From assembly GCF_018390735.1 (NCBI RefSeq), contig NZ_JAHBCL010000025.1:1-64000 (forward strand): a DNA stretch of 64,000 nt, written 5' to 3'. The stretch is from Fusibacter paucivorans. GTDB lineage: Bacteria > Bacillota > Clostridia > Peptostreptococcales > Acidaminobacteraceae. The notes under the pieces were generated by a model. That model did not search any database. It worked only from the letters and a program-made list of their open reading frames with translations, and had not been told where the DNA came from. The stretch's first letter is position 1. Every line of letters starts with the position of its first letter. Shown one piece after another: positions 33,444-43,400 of this stretch. The position numbers and the translations under genes were made by a program.

Positions 33444-33466
33444 AAAAAAGGACATCGGTGATGTCC
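33444..33466 (-). terminator. Intercistronic terminator between glgA and glgP
   Basis: On the minus strand GGACATC-ACC-GATGTCC is followed by TTTTTT. It lies 18 bp before the glgP start and probably causes partial termination. Confidence 0.7.
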
Positions 33467-33481
33467 TATCGTTGAGTTTGG

Positions 33482-34921
33482 CTAACTTATACCCAAAATT
33501 TTTAAATATATCGCCAAGTATTCTTTAGACGAACGCTTCCAGCTGTGATCGGCTTTCATTGCCTGTTTCATCAGCTGATGCCAAGCGTTTTGATCCTGAT
33601 ATGCGGTTAAGGCGTCTTTGATGGTAAAGAGCAGTTCATGTGCATTGTAGTTTAAAAAGCCGAAGCCGGTTCCTTCACCGGTGTATTTGTTATACGGTAA
33701 AATTGTGTCGCGAAGTCCGCCGATTTGTCTCACGACGGGGATGGTGCCGTATTGCAGTGCAATGAGCTGACTGAGGCCGCAGGGTTCAAAGAGTGATGGC
33801 ATAAGGAAAATATCTGAGCCGGCATAAATGGCATGAGACTCGTATTGGTCAAAGTAAATGCGCGCCGCTATCTTTCCCGGATACCGATACTGATAATACT
33901 TAAACATATCTTCATAGCGTTTTTCACCGGTACCGAGCACTAGAAACTGAATATCGAGCTCAAGCAGTTCATCCAGAATGCATTCGATGAGATCAAGACC
34001 TTTCATATCGGCGAGGCGTGTGACCATTGAGAGCATGGGCACATTGGCATCCACCGGTAAGCCGTATTTAACCTGAAGGTACATTTTAATTTCCTTTTTG
34101 CGCTTTAAGCTTCGCAAATCGTAATTAACGGGAATATTCTGATCTTTTTTCGGACTGTAAAGATCTGTGTCAATGCCGTTGACAATGCCATAGAGTTTAT
34201 CCTGATATTTCTGAATGACGCCTTCCAGATTTTCACCAAAATACGGATAGGCTATTTCTTCTGCATAGCTTTTTGAAACGGTGGTGACGGCATCGGAGAA
34301 AACGATGCCGCCTTTGATCAAATTGATATTTTCATAAAATTTGAGGCCGTCATCTGAAAAATAGGACATTGGCAACCCTAACAGATCGCCAAGGACATAG
34401 GGATCAAAGATTCCCTGATAGCGTAGGTTGTGTATGGTAAAAACACTTTTGATCCCCTGATAAAAGTCGTCGTGTTTGCCGTAAAAATTCAGCAATGTGT
34501 TGACGGCTGCCGTATGCCAGTCGTTGGTATGAATGATATCCGGCTTCATGTTTAAATGCTTCATAGCAGCCAGCACGGCTTTCGAAAAATAAATGTAGCG
34601 TTCAGCATCATCGCCGTTGCCGTAGAGCTGGTGGCGTTTAAAGTAGAATTCGTTGTCAATAAAGAAATAGGAAACACCTTCATAAATCAGGTGAAAAATG
34701 CCGACATATTGCGTACGCCATCCTAAATCGACACTGGTGGAACCGGCAAAAGTCATCTCTTTGCGATATTCAGGTGCAATTTTAGCATGGAGCGGCAAAT
34801 AAACGGTAACATTGAGCTGACTGCTGTTAAGTGCTTTTGGCAGTGAACCAGCAACATCGGCAAGGCCTCCGGTTTTGGCAAAGGGTGCTGCTTCAGACGC
34901 GATGAATGCAATTTGAATCAT
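33482..34921 (-). CDS. glgA: Glycogen synthase (ADP-glucose)
   Basis: A 479-residue GT5 glycosyltransferase that adds glucose from ADP-glucose to glycogen. The N-terminal KTGGLADVAGSLPKAL (about 16-31) is the nucleotide-sugar site; the C-terminal domain has LFEPCGLSQLIALQYGTIPV with the catalytic Glu. The normal length is about 480. Its start overlaps the glgD stop as TGATG, so the two are coupled. Confidence 0.95.
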   Translation of the reverse strand: MIQIAFIASEAAPFAKTGGLADVAGSLPKALNSSQLNVTVYLPLHAKIAPEYRKEMTFAGSTSVDLGWRTQYVGIFHLIYEGVSYFFIDNEFYFKRHQLYGNGDDAERYIYFSKAVLAAMKHLNMKPDIIHTNDWHTAAVNTLLNFYGKHDDFYQGIKSVFTIHNLRYQGIFDPYVLGDLLGLPMSYFSDDGLKFYENINLIKGGIVFSDAVTTVSKSYAEEIAYPYFGENLEGVIQKYQDKLYGIVNGIDTDLYSPKKDQNIPVNYDLRSLKRKKEIKMYLQVKYGLPVDANVPMLSMVTRLADMKGLDLIECILDELLELDIQFLVLGTGEKRYEDMFKYYQYRYPGKIAARIYFDQYESHAIYAGSDIFLMPSLFEPCGLSQLIALQYGTIPVVRQIGGLRDTILPYNKYTGEGTGFGFLNYNAHELLFTIKDALTAYQDQNAWHQLMKQAMKADHSWKRSSKEYLAIYLKILGIS

Positions 34922-36054
34922 CAGAGCGCCTCCTTGGAAATAACAGATTGCTTGCCGGCGACAAATGGGCTGGCGTGATCGCCCATCAATGAGATTCCCT
35001 CTTCGACGCGTGTTCGCTTATCGAGAATCACGTGATTGAGCGTTACCCCGCGGCGAATGACTGATTTTTGCATGACGATGGCATTTTTAATCTCTGCACC
35101 TTTTTCAACGCGAACACCCCTAAAAAGAATGGCGTTCTCTACTGTACCGTCAATTTGACAGCCATTGGCGACAAAGGCATTTTTCACATGTGCATTGTCT
35201 TTGTAATAGGCTGACGGTTCATCTTTAACCTTCGTAAAAATCTGTCCGTTCTTAAAAAAGAGTTCCGTTGCGATCTCAGGATTTAAGATATCAAAGTTGG
35301 CATCGAAGTAATTGCGAACGTTATTGATGCACGCTACATAGCCGTCAAACTGGTAAGTGTGAACCTTGTAGCGGTGCAGTAGATTGAAAACCGCTTGTTT
35401 GAGGAAGTTGGCCGACCCCTGTTCAATGGCTTCAAAGAGTATATCGAAATAGACTTCTTTTTTCATAAAATACATTTCCAGCGAGAGATTGAACGTATCT
35501 TCTTTACCGAGATTCGTGCCAACACTTTTGAAGGTGCCGTTATCGTTGAGATAGATTTTATCACAGCCGATGTAGCGGAATGAATCATCGGTCACCCGCT
35601 TATAAACCAAGGAAATATCCGCACCTGAATTGACGAAGTCCCAGTAGGCATCATTAAGGTCAATATTGGCCAGCATATATGATTTCGAGAGCAGCAAGTG
35701 CTCTTGTTTTGCAAATTTGATGAAATTTGAATTCTGATAGAAGAGGTCGAGATCGCCCATGCGCTTATAGGTCGACGTGTAATCATAGGTTGGTGTAAAG
35801 AGAAAGAGCCCGTTAAGTTTTCGGTCCAGATCCCATGGCTTTCCGGAACCGAGGTGATCCATAACAGAACGAACCTTGTTGCCGGTAAAGACACCGATGC
35901 CTGAGATACCGCTGTTGACCATGTTGGAAAGCATAAAGTCAATAATGCGGTACCGTCCGCCAAAAGGCAGCATGGACGTCGGCCTACTCTGACATAGGAC
36001 GCCGAAATTTGTATCGATTTCACTTAAGTTGATAATGCCTAAACAGTTATTCAT
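34921..36054 (-). CDS. glgD: Glucose-1-phosphate adenylyltransferase, GlgD subunit
   Basis: A 377-residue paralogue of GlgC. It keeps the fold (MLPFGGRYRIIDFMLSNMVN) but the pyrophosphorylase glycine loop GGQGSRL is replaced by INLSEIDTNFG, so it is the regulatory or weakly active partner found in clostridia and bacilli. A left-handed beta-helix is at the C-terminus (about 280-377). It forms a heterotetramer with GlgC. Start behind GGAGGTGAC. It lies 11 bp after glgC. Confidence 0.94.
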   Translation of the reverse strand: MNNCLGIINLSEIDTNFGVLCQSRPTSMLPFGGRYRIIDFMLSNMVNSGISGIGVFTGNKVRSVMDHLGSGKPWDLDRKLNGLFLFTPTYDYTSTYKRMGDLDLFYQNSNFIKFAKQEHLLLSKSYMLANIDLNDAYWDFVNSGADISLVYKRVTDDSFRYIGCDKIYLNDNGTFKSVGTNLGKEDTFNLSLEMYFMKKEVYFDILFEAIEQGSANFLKQAVFNLLHRYKVHTYQFDGYVACINNVRNYFDANFDILNPEIATELFFKNGQIFTKVKDEPSAYYKDNAHVKNAFVANGCQIDGTVENAILFRGVRVEKGAEIKNAIVMQKSVIRRGVTLNHVILDKRTRVEEGISLMGDHASPFVAGKQSVISKEAL

Positions 36055-36065
36055 ATGTCACCTCC

Positions 36066-37202
36066 CTAGGATTCAATGATTTTGGATTTGCTGATGAGAT
36101 ACACGTTGTCATCTTCAGCATCGCCAATAGAACTGCCTGCCTTAATCACGACGTTTTCCATAATCACGGCATTGTAAACAACTGCATCTTCTTCAATGAC
36201 GGCACCGGGCAGAACGACACAATTGTGAATTTTGGCGCCCGGTTTAATCGTGATTTCACTAAAGAGGACTGAATGGCAGACATCGCCTTCAATAAAGCAA
36301 CCTTCGTTGATAAGTGAGTTCCTGACAGAAGCATTGCACGCGACAAAATGAGGCGGCAAGTGACGATTGCGCGTATAGATCTTCCATTTTCGATCATAGA
36401 GATTGAGGGTGTTGTCCTGCGACAGCAAGTCCATATTGGCTTCCCAGTAGCTTCGGATGGTACCGACATCTTTCCAGTAGCCGTCAAAACGGTAGGCGAC
36501 GAGTTTCTTACCATCATCATTTAATTTCGGAATCACATCTTTGCCAAAGTCATTGGACGAATTTTGGTCTTTCTCATCGGCAACGAGATATTTTCGGAGG
36601 GTCTTCCAATTAAAAATATAGATGCCCATGGAGGCGAGGTTTGATTTGGCATTTTTGGGTTTTTCTTCAAAAGCGACAATGGTGTCTGTGTCATCGACGT
36701 TGATGATCCCGAAACGGGATGTTTCTTCCCATGGTACTTCGATGACGGATATCGTGACCTCTGCTTTTTTGGCTTCGTGAAAGTCAAGCATTTTTGAATA
36801 ATCCATTTTGTAGATGTGATCGCCGGAGAGAATGAGCACGTATTCAGGATCGAGTTCATCAATATAGGATATGTTTTCAAAGATGGCATTAGCAGTGCCC
36901 TTATACCACCTGCCGCCCTTTTCACTGGTATAGGGCGGCAGAACCCGAACACCGCCGATTCGACGATCCAAGTCCCAAGAACCGCCGATGCCAATGTGGG
37001 AGTTCAATCGATACGGTTTGTACTGTGTTAGGATTCCAACATCAAAAATACCTGAGTTGGAACAGTTGCTGAGCGGGAAATCAATGATGCGATACTTGCC
37101 GCCAAACGGGACGGCGGGTTTTGCAATGTCTTTTGTCAATAATTTCAGCCTTGATCCTTGCCCGCCAGCCAACAGCATGGCGATCATTTTGCCTTCTTTC
37201 AT
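36066..37202 (-). CDS. glgC: Glucose-1-phosphate adenylyltransferase, catalytic subunit
   Basis: A 378-residue enzyme that makes ADP-glucose from ATP and glucose 1-phosphate, the committed step of glycogen synthesis. [16 protein letters not shown] (about 8-23) is the nucleotide loop, then [39 protein letters not shown] carries the sugar-phosphate site. Its ribosome-binding site GGAGGG lies within the end of glgB, 3 bp separating the genes. Confidence 0.95.
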   Translation of the reverse strand: MKEGKMIAMLLAGGQGSRLKLLTKDIAKPAVPFGGKYRIIDFPLSNCSNSGIFDVGILTQYKPYRLNSHIGIGGSWDLDRRIGGVRVLPPYTSEKGGRWYKGTANAIFENISYIDELDPEYVLILSGDHIYKMDYSKMLDFHEAKKAEVTISVIEVPWEETSRFGIINVDDTDTIVAFEEKPKNAKSNLASMGIYIFNWKTLRKYLVADEKDQNSSNDFGKDVIPKLNDDGKKLVAYRFDGYWKDVGTIRSYWEANMDLLSQDNTLNLYDRKWKIYTRNRHLPPHFVACNASVRNSLINEGCFIEGDVCHSVLFSEITIKPGAKIHNCVVLPGAVIEEDAVVYNAVIMENVVIKAGSSIGDAEDDNVYLISKSKIIES

Positions 37203-37205
37203 ATG

Positions 37206-39137
37206 CTAGCCCTCCTTGTACTTTAAGTATAATCCGCCAAAGGCAGGTAATGTAATTCTAAGCGCGTGAAAGCGATGGTGCATAAGTTCTTTCTTGGAAC
37301 GGTAATGCGTTGGGTAATGATCCTTTGGATTGCCGGTAAATACGTGACTTTGTGTATTGAGTATGACGTCGTAAGTGCCGGGTATTGTAACGCCGACAGG
37401 ATAATTTTCCCTGAGTACAGGTGTAAAGTTAAAGATGAGCACCATACGTTCACCAGATTTGTCAATGCGTTCAAAGGAGATAATGCTTTCGTTGGCATTG
37501 TCAACTTCAACCCACTCATAGCCCTTGTGATCGACATCGAGTTCATAGAGGCAAGTTTCATTTTGGTACAGTTGATTCAGCGTTTGGACATATTCGTGCA
37601 TGGCGCGATGAGCAGGATAGTCCAGCAGGTGCCAATCCAGTGCCTGCCATTCATTCCACTCAATAAACTGACCGAATTCACCGCCCATAAAGACGAGTTT
37701 TTTGCCGGGGTGGGCAAACATGTAGGCGTACAGCAACCGAAGGTTTGCAAATTTTTCATCATAAGTCCCCGGCATTTTGCTGAGCAGTGAACGCTTGCCG
37801 TGGACGACTTCGTCATGGCTGAGCGGTAAAATGAAATTTTCGGAAAAAGCATAGGTAATCGAAAAGGTCAATGCCTTATGAAATCCTTTGCGGTAGACTG
37901 GATCAAGTGTCATGTATTCGAGAATATCGTTCATCCAGCCCATGTTCCACTTATAATTAAAGCCGAGTCCGCCGTCATTAACTGGTTTTGTCACCATAGG
38001 CCAAGAAGTGGATTCTTCAGCAATCATTAAAGTATTTGGATAATGTTCAAAAATGACTTGATTCAGTTTTTTAATAAATGCAATCGCTTCTAAGTGCTCA
38101 ATACCGCCGTATTTGTTTTTTAACAGTTTGCCGCCGAAATTCAAGTAGAGCATATAGGCGACAGCATCGACGCGCATGCCGTCAATGTGATAATAATCGT
38201 GCCAGTAAAGTGCGTTGGAAATGAGAAAACTTATGACTTCTGGCTTGCCATAGTCAAAATTTGCCGTTCCCCACTGATCGTTGTGAGCCAGTTCGTAATC
38301 GTCTGATTCAAACGTTGGTGAACCGTCAAAATAATAAAGACCGTGTTCATCTTTGCAGTAATGTCCCGGCACCCAATCCAGAATGACGCCGATGCCCGCC
38401 TGATGACACTGATCTATAAAGTACATGAAGTCCTTTGGCGTGCCAAAGCGCGAGGTGGGTGCGAAATAACCAGTCGCTTGATAACCCCATGAACCGTCAA
38501 AGGGATGCTCCATAATGGGCATCAATTCAATATGAGTATAGCCTAAGTGCTTGACATAGGGAATAAGCGCTTCGGCTAAATCATGGTAACTGTATTGAGC
38601 GCCGTCTGCCTTTTTACGCCAAGACAGCAGATTGACTTCATAAATGCTCAAGGGATTTCGATAAAGATCGTTTGCGCCCTTAGCCGCTGCCCAAAGGTCG
38701 TCATGCCAATGATAACCGTTTATGTCATAGTACTTTGACGCGGTTTTAGGGCGCTCCTCTGCATGAAATGCATAGGGATCTGCCTTATAGAGGACATCGC
38801 CATGCTGTCCTTCTATTTTGTATTTGTAAGCGTCAAAAAGCTGAACATTCGGTACGCAGATTTGCCAAAGTCCGCTTTTGCCAATGCGCTGCATTGGCAG
38901 ATTGAATTCATTCCAGTGATTAAAATCACCAATCAGATGAATGGCTTTGGCATGAGGTGCCCAAACGACAAAACGAACGGCATCAATATGAAAGCGCTGA
39001 AGCGGGTGAGCACCGAGAAATTCGTGGCTCTTGTAAAAAGTACCTTCATGGAAGAGATGTGTGTCCAGTTCACCTTCATTGAGATAAAAATAGCCTTTTT
39101 CGCGTATGTACAGGTTGATTTCATCAGGTGCTTGCAT
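37206..39137 (-). CDS. glgB: 1,4-alpha-glucan branching enzyme
   Basis: A 643-residue GH13 enzyme that introduces alpha-1,6 branches into glycogen. It has a CBM48 domain (about 45-130, RFVVWAPHAKAIHLIGDFNH), then the barrel with nucleophile Asp in DGMRVDAVAYMLYL, Glu in LMIAEESTSWP and HDE in LPLSHDEVVHGKRS. ATG 39137 follows AAAGGAGG at 6 bases; TTG 39140 is less likely. First biosynthetic gene of the cluster, 59 bp after the LysR gene. Confidence 0.94.
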   Translation of the reverse strand: MQAPDEINLYIREKGYFYLNEGELDTHLFHEGTFYKSHEFLGAHPLQRFHIDAVRFVVWAPHAKAIHLIGDFNHWNEFNLPMQRIGKSGLWQICVPNVQLFDAYKYKIEGQHGDVLYKADPYAFHAEERPKTASKYYDINGYHWHDDLWAAAKGANDLYRNPLSIYEVNLLSWRKKADGAQYSYHDLAEALIPYVKHLGYTHIELMPIMEHPFDGSWGYQATGYFAPTSRFGTPKDFMYFIDQCHQAGIGVILDWVPGHYCKDEHGLYYFDGSPTFESDDYELAHNDQWGTANFDYGKPEVISFLISNALYWHDYYHIDGMRVDAVAYMLYLNFGGKLLKNKYGGIEHLEAIAFIKKLNQVIFEHYPNTLMIAEESTSWPMVTKPVNDGGLGFNYKWNMGWMNDILEYMTLDPVYRKGFHKALTFSITYAFSENFILPLSHDEVVHGKRSLLSKMPGTYDEKFANLRLLYAYMFAHPGKKLVFMGGEFGQFIEWNEWQALDWHLLDYPAHRAMHEYVQTLNQLYQNETCLYELDVDHKGYEWVEVDNANESIISFERIDKSGERMVLIFNFTPVLRENYPVGVTIPGTYDVILNTQSHVFTGNPKDHYPTHYRSKKELMHHRFHALRITLPAFGGLYLKYKEG

Positions 39138-39195
39138 CAAACGCCTCCTTTAGACCTAATCGCATAACATATGTGTTGAAGGATCCATTTTATAT

Positions 39196-40122
39196 TTAAT
39201 CCATACTTTTGCTTAACACAGCCAAAAACTTTTGTGCCGCAATTGACAGCGGCTTGTTGTTGCTTGTGATAATGCCGATTTCAGTTTCGGGAATACGTTC
39301 GATGGTTTTGATTCGACAAAGTCTGCCATTGGCGATTTCATCTGTTGCAACGGTTGAATTGACAAATCCTACGCCCATATTAGCCTTAACTGCTTCAAGG
39401 ATAACTTCAATAGAGCCAAACTCAAAGGAGGGTGTTAGCGCTAAACCGTGAGCTTCGTAGAACTTTTCCAAAATGATGCGCGTCGTCGAATGTTCTTCGA
39501 GACAAATGACTGGATGTTCATTAATTTCACTGAGCTTGACGCTTCTGCTAATGAGTTCGGCAGTGTCGGGGTGACAGATAAAAATATTTTCATTGGTGAT
39601 AAAATGTCTCACGTCAATGCCTTCATATGTTTGATCCGGATTGATGTTGATAATGGCAATATCAATTTGGCCTGTTTTCAGCAGTGCCACGGATTTAGGC
39701 GATGGTCTGTTGTTAACGGCGATTTTGACGCGCGGATATTGACTGTGGAACGCTTTAATGTACGGCATGAGATGATACCTTGAAATGGTATCGCTTGCGC
39801 CGATGAAAATCGTGCCCTCATCAAGCGACTTGATGCTGGACAGCGTATTTTCCGCAGAACGAATAAAATTGAAGGCTTTTTCAACGTGTTCATACAGCAT
39901 TTCACCTTCAAAAGTGAGTCTGATCGTACGGCCTTGCCGATAAAATAAGTTAACCCCCAGTTGGCCTTCCAGCGATTTGATGGCTTGACTCACTGCGGAT
40001 TGTGTGACATGGAGTTTTTCTGCTGCTTTTGAAAAATTGAGTGCGCTGGCAGCATAATAAAAGATTTTATATAATTCGAAATTAACGTTAGCCTGGTAAT
40101 GGAAATGTGTATCAAAGGACAT
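39196..40122 (-). CDS. LysR-family transcriptional regulator
   Basis: A 308-residue regulator. The N-terminal winged helix is clear: FYYAASALNFSKAAEKLHVT then QSAVSQAIKSLEGQLGVNLF. The C-terminal LysR substrate-binding domain (about 90-300) has GTIFIGASDTISRYHLMPY, as in CysB/CbbR-type members. ATG 40122 follows GGGAGG; the longer ORF from 40161 has none. Unusually it is co-directional with and just upstream of glgB rather than divergent; it may regulate the glycogen operon or the secreted-protein gene on its other side. Confidence 0.88.
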   Translation of the reverse strand: MSFDTHFHYQANVNFELYKIFYYAASALNFSKAAEKLHVTQSAVSQAIKSLEGQLGVNLFYRQGRTIRLTFEGEMLYEHVEKAFNFIRSAENTLSSIKSLDEGTIFIGASDTISRYHLMPYIKAFHSQYPRVKIAVNNRPSPKSVALLKTGQIDIAIININPDQTYEGIDVRHFITNENIFICHPDTAELISRSVKLSEINEHPVICLEEHSTTRIILEKFYEAHGLALTPSFEFGSIEVILEAVKANMGVGFVNSTVATDEIANGRLCRIKTIERIPETEIGIITSNNKPLSIAAQKFLAVLSKSMD

Positions 40123-40173
40123 GATGCCTCCCGTTTGGTCGGAATGATACGAAAAATTCATATCTTAATTATT

Positions 40174-40203
40174 ATTATACCAACCTTACAACATTTATAA
40201 CAA
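40174..40203 (-). promoter_or_regulatory. Promoter of lysR (and possibly the glg operon)
   Basis: On the minus strand TTGTTA, 18-base spacer, TATAAT. A 7-bp hairpin CGCAATT/AATTGCG (40275-40294) and a plus-strand TATAAT (40327-40332, for the 2256-residue gene) share the 40123-40405 gap. Confidence 0.5.
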
Positions 40204-40405
40204 CTGTCAGTTGGGGTTTTTCATGTGTTTTTTACAAAACATGACATTTGGGTGAGCAGGATTGTTATTTTTCACGCAATTCTGTTAAATTGCGCAATAC
40301 AGGCATCTTTTGGACGTTTTTTTTGGTATAATAGTACTACGAAAAAAATGGGAAATAAGGGGTAAATAATAGAAAATTAAAAATTGAAGCGTTAGGAGGG
40401 GTTTC

Positions 40406-43400
40406 GTGAAACGAAAGGCAGTTTTCTTGACTTTGGGCGTATTGATTGTCCTAGTGTCGTTGCAGATGGCATTTGCCGTTACATACAGAACAGCAACGGT
40501 CGTTGAAGTGACAGGGACAGTATCGATCCTTAAGTCGGGCGGTGAAAAGGCGGTTACGCCTACAGAAGAGATGACGCTCGAGCATGGTGATCGTATCATT
40601 ACCGGGAAAAATTCATCAATTTCATTAAAAATTGATGAGGACAAATACATCAAAGTAGGTGAGAAGACCTATATGAGTTTGTCTGAACTGATGGAGGATG
40701 CAGAGAGCGGTACATCAACTAATATTAAGCTATTTACCGGACAGGTCTGGGCATCGCTGACCAAACCACTGGGCAGTTCGGAAACGTTTGAAATTGAAAC
40801 GCCGACGGCGGTTATGGGTGCCAAGGGAACAAAGTTCATGGTCAAATACGTCATTGAAAAGAATGATGATGATGACAACTATGACGGGACGACTGAGCTG
40901 GTGGTCTTGGAAGGGACAGTCAGTATGAAGACTGAAGTTCAGCATCCGGGAACCGGTGAAGGAGCCGGTGAAGATACCGGCGAAGGCACTGGTGAAGGTA
41001 CCGGGACTCAAGTGCCTGCGGATGGCAGACAAGAAGTCGAGATTATGGTTCATCAGAATCAGGAAATAAAAGTGAATGCCAAACTCATGCAGCGCGTTGC
41101 GGAAGAAATTGAGCGCGTAATCAATGAAGGTGCGAAAATAGAAGAGATCAATATTCAGGAAGTCGTTGAAAAATCAGCGGCTGTCGAGAATGTTAAAGTC
41201 GAAAATCTCGATTTGTTCGTCCTTGAAATTATTGAAGAGGACCCAGAAGAGTACGGTGATGAACTGACAGATAAATTGCCGGATGTCATCAAACAAAAAC
41301 AACAGGAAGCTCAAGATCAAGATGATGAAGAGGATGCGCCAATTGACGGATCGGGTATTATCTACGATGATGACAAGGATGATGATGCACCGTCCGGCGG
41401 CAATACCAGCACGGGTTCAGACGACGACACGACGGTAACACAAGTCAGACTCTATAGTGCCAATACCGTTGATGCGGATAAAGATGGCATCGTCGATTAC
41501 GTGGCGCTCTATTTCAATATCGCCGTCGACGATTCAAGCTTTGACGGCACGGTTGCCAAAGCACTTTCATCAAATGTACTTGGCACGCTGGCAGGCTCAA
41601 CACTTGCTGATATGACGCATACAGACGTTGTGGATACAGCGGATGACAACATTGTTTATCTGGCGCTCAATCCAAAGAGTGAAACGGCGAATACGGCGGC
41701 AACAGACACGTTGAATATTAATGGTGCTGGTATGATTGATGCGCTGAACGGTACGATTCTCAATGCTCAGTCAATCACTGTGACAGATGGTGCGGCGCCG
41801 CGTATTCAAAAAGTTGTTGCCAATTTAAATGGTGATGCATCCGATTCGATGCTGGTGATAACCATGTCAGAAAAGTTGAATGAAGCGGGATTGCCTGATA
41901 TTTTAGAGCACATTCAATTAACAACTGGCGGGGCCTACAGCATTAAAGAACTTGAAACAGTCGACTGGTCAAAGACTGCGATCGATCAGGTTGAGAATAC
42001 CGTTACAATTAAACCACTTCCGAAAGCTGTCAAATCAGCACTGGCTAACATGGCGGCAGATACGGTCTATTTTGACAGTGTCATCATCTCGGATGATGGC
42101 GGCAATACAACCGATATTGGCAATGCCGCCATCCAGATTGATCAAGTGACACAGGATACTGCACCTGCATATATTCAGTCCGTTTCGGCAGTAGAAGTGC
42201 CATATGAAAACGGTGCAGAATTTTTTGGGGCATTGGCACTTGAAGAAACGACACCACCGGTTTACCAAGAAACGGTATACCATGTGACCCTGTCGCTTTC
42301 AGACTATCTCAGCGATTCGAGTGTGGCTGTGGCGATGGATTTAGCATCGTGGATTGACGGAAGCGGTGTCAACGGCGGCTGTTATCCTGAAAACATGGTT
42401 TATAACGATGAAGACCCGGCGGCAATAACGCTGTCATTTGACTTGGCGTTCTATGGTTTGTCGCCAATGACGGGCGATCAAATAAAATTGTCACTGCAAT
42501 CGCTGGATGATCTCACGGGAACACCGCTGCGATTTGGGTCGGAGACTTCATACGACAATGCTTTTGATCTTATTTTCGGGGAAAACAGCACTTTTGAAGC
42601 AAAAGCGCCTTCGGATGAAGTTGCCTATGTAGAAATTGAAAAAATCATGACGAGAGATGAAGATGCCGATGGCTTTGTCGATCTACTTGAAATTAAATTT
42701 ACAGAAGCGGTTGACGATTTGTCTTATAGTGGGACTGACACAACGCTTTACCTAGATGGTACGGTTGGAACGCTTAGCAGTGCGTCACTTTATAAAGCGG
42801 GGTCCGGCAGCTTTGCGGATACGGCGAACGATAATGTCATCTTCATAAAAGTCAATGAAAGTACGGAAACATATAATACGCAGTTAACAGATAAGTGCTA
42901 CTTTGGTGATGCTGTTATTAAAGCGTTATCCGGAAAAGCATTGAAAGCTTACCCGGATGGATTTGCCGTAATGGACGGTGCGCCGCCGCAAATCGTTGGC
43001 GTTTCAGCTTTCCTCGATGGCGATGCACAAGATAAGCACCTCGTCGTACTGCTTTCCGAACCGGTTACGAAAACAGATGCTAAGACATTCTTTGCAAATG
43101 CATCAATTGGGACGACATCATATGGCACTTATGAGACAGGGATTGCTTTTGATGCCAATACAGTGGCTTCAATAACGGAAACGGGCAATGCCTACGATAT
43201 CACTCATCTTAATACAGCGGTGATTGAAGCACTTGCAAATGGGGGCGTCTATTTATATTTAAAAGATGGTTTGACCGTTTATGATGCGCTAGGCAACTAC
43301 ATGGCCGTTGACGGTGTTTATACGGTGAACACGATGAGTGCGGATATGGCGCCAACATCAGTTGCTGTCGATAAAATTACCTATTTAGACGGTTATTACC

